Part shown: positions 5,656 to 8,334 of the stretch, in pieces | Layout of the letters: each line of letters begins with the position of its first letter | Position numbering within the stretch: position 1 is the first letter of the stretch | Assembly (NCBI GenBank): GCA_007128345.1 | Contig: SKXS01000202.1 | Coordinates: 1 to 8,334, forward strand | Reading direction: 5' to 3' | DNA: 8,334 bases | Source of the DNA: Spirochaetia bacterium | Lineage (GTDB): Bacteria > Spirochaetota > Spirochaetia > PWKH01 | Program-made: the position numbers and the translations under genes | Notes under the pieces: model-generated | Told to the model about the DNA's origin: nothing | Database searches by the model: none | What the model saw: the letters and a program-made list of their open reading frames with translations, nothing else

Positions 5656-6465
5656 ATGACATCAGGATTGGCATTACGGATGAATTCAGTGTGCCGGAAG
5701 ACAAACGGCAGGTCTGTGATTATAGCAATGGATCACGGTTCCATAGCAGGACCCATGCCCGGTATTGAGAAGCCCGCACATATTGTATCAGCGTGCGCGG
5801 AGGCAGGGGTCGACGGAATTCTGACCACCAAGGGGTTTGTGGACGCATCCAGGGATGCATGGGACCGGGGCACCGGACTTGTGCTGCGGATGACCGGAGG
5901 ATTTACCGTTCTAGACGGTAAGTTTGCGGAAGAGATGATTATGTCTGCGGAGACCGCGGTATCCTACGGGGCAGTCTGCGGAGCCGTAACCGTCAAGTTC
6001 GGCCATGAACGGGAAGGGGATTTTATTCGGCAGGCCTCCCTGGCTATTGATGCCTGCCACCGGTACGGACTTCCGGTAATGGTCGAGGCCATGGCCCGCG
6101 GCACCATGAGAGGTGCTGAATTTCCTGCCAATGACGCGGCAGCAATAGCCCTGGCCTCCCGGGCCGCAGCGGAGCTTGGCGCGGACATCATCAAGACCTA
6201 CTACACCGGGAGTCCCGAATCCTTCAGGAAGGTCACCGAAGGATGTCCGGTCCCTGTGGTAGTCCTGGGCGGAGCCAAGACTGATAACGTCAGGCAGGTA
6301 TTCCAGGATATATTCGATTCCCTCCAGGGCGGAGGAAAAGGAATTGCAGTTGGAAGAAACATATGGCAGTATGATAACCTGCCAGGTATGCTTGAAGCAG
6401 TCATGGGTCTGGTTCACCACGATTGGAGTGTAGACCAGGCATGTGATCTTATAGATGAGAAGTAG
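5656..6465 (+). CDS. Class I (Schiff-base) aldolase of the FbaB/LsrF/DeoC superfamily
   Basis: The 269-residue product is a TIM-barrel lyase of the archaeal-type fructose-bisphosphate aldolase / LsrF group. Visible are AMDHG (24-28, catalytic Asp26), VKFGHE (113-118), PVMVEAMARG (140-149), the Schiff-base Lys180 in IIKTYYTG (178-185), VVVLGGAK (201-208) and the phosphate-binding turn GIAVGRNIWQ (229-238). An intact phosphate site and lysine imply retro-aldol or thiolase-like cleavage of a phosphorylated compound. Alternatives are class I fructose-bisphosphate aldolase itself or an LsrF-like acyl-transferring enzyme on phospho-autoinducer-2. Its place after an FGGY kinase favours a dedicated catabolic role using the kinase product rather than central glycolysis. 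It is followed 26 bases later by the binding-protein gene. Confidence 0.85.
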   Translation: MTSGLALRMNSVCRKTNGRSVIIAMDHGSIAGPMPGIEKPAHIVSACAEAGVDGILTTKGFVDASRDAWDRGTGLVLRMTGGFTVLDGKFAEEMIMSAETAVSYGAVCGAVTVKFGHEREGDFIRQASLAIDACHRYGLPVMVEAMARGTMRGAEFPANDAAAIALASRAAAELGADIIKTYYTGSPESFRKVTEGCPVPVVVLGGAKTDNVRQVFQDIFDSLQGGGKGIAVGRNIWQYDNLPGMLEAVMGLVHHDWSVDQACDLIDEK

Positions 6466-6480
6466 ATACAAAGCTGTCAA

Positions 6481-6486
6481 AGGAGG
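6481..6486 (+). promoter_or_regulatory. Ribosome binding site of the BMP-family binding protein
   Basis: AGGAGG lies five bases before the ATG at 6492 and supports that start, which begins a good signal peptide. Confidence 0.8.
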
Positions 6487-6491
6487 ACTAC

Positions 6492-7550
6492 ATGAACAGC
6501 AAGAACAAGGTATTTCGTATAGTGCTGGTATGCTTCATACTGGTATCTATGGTAATGTCCGTAACCGCGGCCGGCAGGCCTGAAACTGCTCCGCCGACGG
6601 AGGAACAGCCGCTCTCGGTGGTCGTGTTCATACCCGGCGTAGTTGCCGGAAGCCCGCCGTATGAGGCTCTTGTACGGGGCGCAGAGCAAGCCGCTGCAGC
6701 CCATGACAGGCTGAGCATACGGGTCTTTGAAGCAGGCTTTAATCAGGCGGAATGGGAGGAGCAGATTACCTCACTGGCTGCGACCGGCATGTACGACATC
6801 ATCCTGACATCAAATCCGTCGCTGCCTGAGATTTTTGCCGAAGTCGGCAAGCGATTCCCTAATCAGAAATTTATCTCGTTTGATGCGGATTATCCCGGGA
6901 ATGATCAGATCGTCACCTACCTCTACAACCAGTATGAGCAGTCCCTCTACCTTGGGTACCTGGCAGGCCTGGTGAGCACCAGTGATATGCCCAACGCAAA
7001 GCCGGGAATGAAGGTCGGGTTTGTGGCAGGCCAGGAGTACCCGATGATGAACAACCTCATCGTACCTGGCTTCCTTGATGGAGCAAAGATGGTGGACGAC
7101 CGGTTTGAGCTGGATTTCCGCGTAGTCGGCAACTGGTTTGATGCGAGCCGCGCACGGGAACTTGCAAACAGCATGATGGATGCAGGTGTGGATGTGTTTG
7201 CGGTAATCGCAGGCGGTGCCGGCCAGGGTGTCATCGAAGCAGCCAGGGATCGCGGCGCCTATGTGGTATTCCACAATACCAATGTCTATGCAATGGCTCC
7301 CGGCGTTATTATCGGATGCGGCTCCATGGAGCAGGAGAAACTCACCCTGGAAGTCCTGGAAGCAGCACTTCTTGGTGAAATTGAATGGGGTACATCCTAT
7401 GTGGTTGATGCAGCAAACGGATACCTTGACTTCTACGATCAAGATCCTGGGTATGTAAACTACGTTCCTGCATCCATCAGGGCAGAATTCGATGCATTCA
7501 TGGATGACATCAGAAAGGGAGCAGTTCCCTTTGTAACTCCGAAGATGTAG
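6492..7550 (+). CDS. BMP-family (PnrA-like fold) periplasmic substrate-binding protein, divergent ligand site
   Basis: The 352-residue product is an exported binding protein of the basic membrane protein family, which feeds RbsA/NupO-type ABC importers. Residues 1-27 form a signal peptide (hydrophobic VLVCFILVSMVMSV, then TAAG). The only early cysteine (14) is inside the hydrophobic core, so no lipobox is seen. Family pattern: QSLYLGYLAGLVS (150-162), VGFVAGQEYP (175-184), VPGFLDGAK (191-199), GNWFDASRARELANSMMDAG (213-232) and GGAGQGVIEAARDRGAYVVF (241-260). The D-x-S-F-N segment after the first strand and the GVDxDQ segment, both used by PnrA-type nucleoside binders, are absent; the positions hold VAGSPPYEAL (51-60) and HNTNVYAMAP (261-270). 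The ligand is therefore probably not a purine nucleoside. Context with a dehydrogenase, sugar kinase and aldolase suggests a small polyol, sugar or sugar-like signal. ATPase 31 bases downstream. Confidence 0.87.
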   Translation: MNSKNKVFRIVLVCFILVSMVMSVTAAGRPETAPPTEEQPLSVVVFIPGVVAGSPPYEALVRGAEQAAAAHDRLSIRVFEAGFNQAEWEEQITSLAATGMYDIILTSNPSLPEIFAEVGKRFPNQKFISFDADYPGNDQIVTYLYNQYEQSLYLGYLAGLVSTSDMPNAKPGMKVGFVAGQEYPMMNNLIVPGFLDGAKMVDDRFELDFRVVGNWFDASRARELANSMMDAGVDVFAVIAGGAGQGVIEAARDRGAYVVFHNTNVYAMAPGVIIGCGSMEQEKLTLEVLEAALLGEIEWGTSYVVDAANGYLDFYDQDPGYVNYVPASIRAEFDAFMDDIRKGAVPFVTPKM

Positions 7551-7581
7551 CAGGATAATCCACAGAGAAAAGGCAGGCCGT

Positions 7582-8334
7582 ATGGGTACCGTTGTTTCCA
7601 TGGAGAACATTACGAAAGTCTACGAAGCCAACGGACTCACCGCCAACGATCATGTGAATTTCTCCCTTGAAGAGGGGGAAATTCACTGCCTGGCGGGAGA
7701 GAACGGGGCGGGCAAGACCACCTTGATGAACGTACTCTACGGCCTGGAAGCCCCAACGTCGGGCAGAATACTGCTTAAGGGGAAGGAGGTGCGCATTCAC
7801 TCCCCCCTGCAGGCGAACAAGCTCGGCATCGGCATGGTTCACCAGCACTTCAAGCTCATTCCTGAATATACTGTAGCGCAGAATGTGGTGCTTGGCATGG
7901 AGCCTACCAAGGGCTACTTCCATGTCGACGATAAAACCGCTTTGAAACAGGTCGGAGAAGTGATCGATCACCATCACTTCTCCATAGACCCAAAAAAGCG
8001 GGTCAACGAACTGACAATCGGACAGCTGCAGCAGGTGGAGATCGTCAAGATGCTCTACCGGGATGTTGATATCCTCATTCTAGACGAACCCACCGCTGTG
8101 CTGACCGAACAGGAAATTAACACGCTTTTCCATACAATCCGCGATCTCGCATCCAAGGGAAAGTCGCTTATCCTCATCACCCACAAGCTGCATGAAATCA
8201 AGGCAATCTCTCATCGGGTAACCATCCTGCGTAAGGGTGCACATGTAGCAACCAAACCCATTGACGCGTTAAGTGAAAAGGAGATATCCCGGCTCATGGT
8301 GGGCAAGCAGATTGATCTGCTCGTGGACCGTGAG
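7582..8334 (+). CDS. ABC transporter ATPase, RbsA/NupO type, C-terminal half beyond window edge
   Basis: The first 251 codons are visible, making up the first nucleotide-binding domain of a protein that in this family has two such domains and about 500 residues. Walker A is GENGAGKTT, the Q-loop region reads VHQHFKLIPEYTVAQNVVLG, typical of BMP-partner ATPases, the signature is LTIGQLQQVEI (usual form LSVGxQQRVEI), Walker B is DILILDEPT and the switch histidine is in LITHKLHEI. All catalytic parts are present. The signature has Gln where Arg is usual. The ATG at 7582 is preceded by AAGG at 7570-7573; the next in-frame ATG (7600) has no ribosome site. It powers import of the ligand bound by the upstream protein. 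Two permease genes would be expected to follow on the right. Confidence 0.92.
   Translation, partial: MGTVVSMENITKVYEANGLTANDHVNFSLEEGEIHCLAGENGAGKTTLMNVLYGLEAPTSGRILLKGKEVRIHSPLQANKLGIGMVHQHFKLIPEYTVAQNVVLGMEPTKGYFHVDDKTALKQVGEVIDHHHFSIDPKKRVNELTIGQLQQVEIVKMLYRDVDILILDEPTAVLTEQEINTLFHTIRDLASKGKSLILITHKLHEIKAISHRVTILRKGAHVATKPIDALSEKEISRLMVGKQIDLLVDRE

Noticed and set aside
5911..6480. 189-codon minus-strand open frame opposite the aldolase
   Set aside because: It is antisense to the conserved Schiff-base aldolase and its translation shows no domain pattern.
6810..7610. 266-codon open frame on the minus strand opposite the BMP-family gene
   Set aside because: It lies antisense to a well-supported family member, has a cysteine/histidine-rich composition without recognisable motifs, and no proper ribosome site. 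It is a shadow of the coding frame.

Overview
The window looks like part of a chromosome from a diderm, free-living or gut bacterium. A spirochaete (Sphaerochaeta/Spirochaeta/Treponema-like) is the best guess. The reasons are the pairing of an outer-membrane barrel with exported solute-binding proteins whose signal peptides run into an Ala-Gly/Gly-Gly stretch followed by charged residues, and a BMP-type ABC transporter of the kind common in spirochaetes. This assignment is inference from protein style and was not tested by a search. Coding DNA has mixed base composition, and the two long intergenic gaps are clearly AT-richer.

Layout. On the minus strand, 1-732 is the N-terminal 244 codons of a family 5 (peptide/nickel type) ABC solute-binding protein that runs off the left edge. 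It is preceded by a 316-nt AT-rich gap with a good sigma-70-type promoter and several small palindromes. Next, also on the minus strand, 1049-2737 encodes a 562-residue Wzi-like outer-membrane beta-barrel protein, followed directly by a long GC-rich hairpin without a U-tract. A 420-nt divergent gap (2738-3157) carries a candidate promoter in each direction, each overlapped by palindromes that look like repressor operators.

On the plus strand, 3158 to the right edge is one tightly packed operon: zinc alcohol/polyol dehydrogenase (3158-4183), FGGY carbohydrate kinase (4180-5634, 4-nt overlap), FbaB/LsrF-like class I aldolase (5656-6465), BMP-family periplasmic binding protein (6492-7550) and an RbsA/NupO-type ABC ATPase (from 7582, cut by the right edge).

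How the genes work together (inference). The binding protein and ATPase, with permeases expected beyond the right edge, import a small hydroxylated compound. The dehydrogenase interconverts alcohol and carbonyl, the FGGY kinase phosphorylates the product, and the Schiff-base aldolase cleaves the phosphorylated product into central metabolites. The kinase plus LsrF-like aldolase pair also recalls the LsrK/LsrF pair that degrades autoinducer-2. The BMP protein lacks the nucleoside-recognition motifs of PnrA-type members, so the substrate is unlikely to be an ordinary purine nucleoside. The transported compound cannot be named from the sequence, and this unassigned catabolic/transport operon is the most interesting item in the window. 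No RNA genes, insertion sequences, CRISPR arrays or phage genes were seen.
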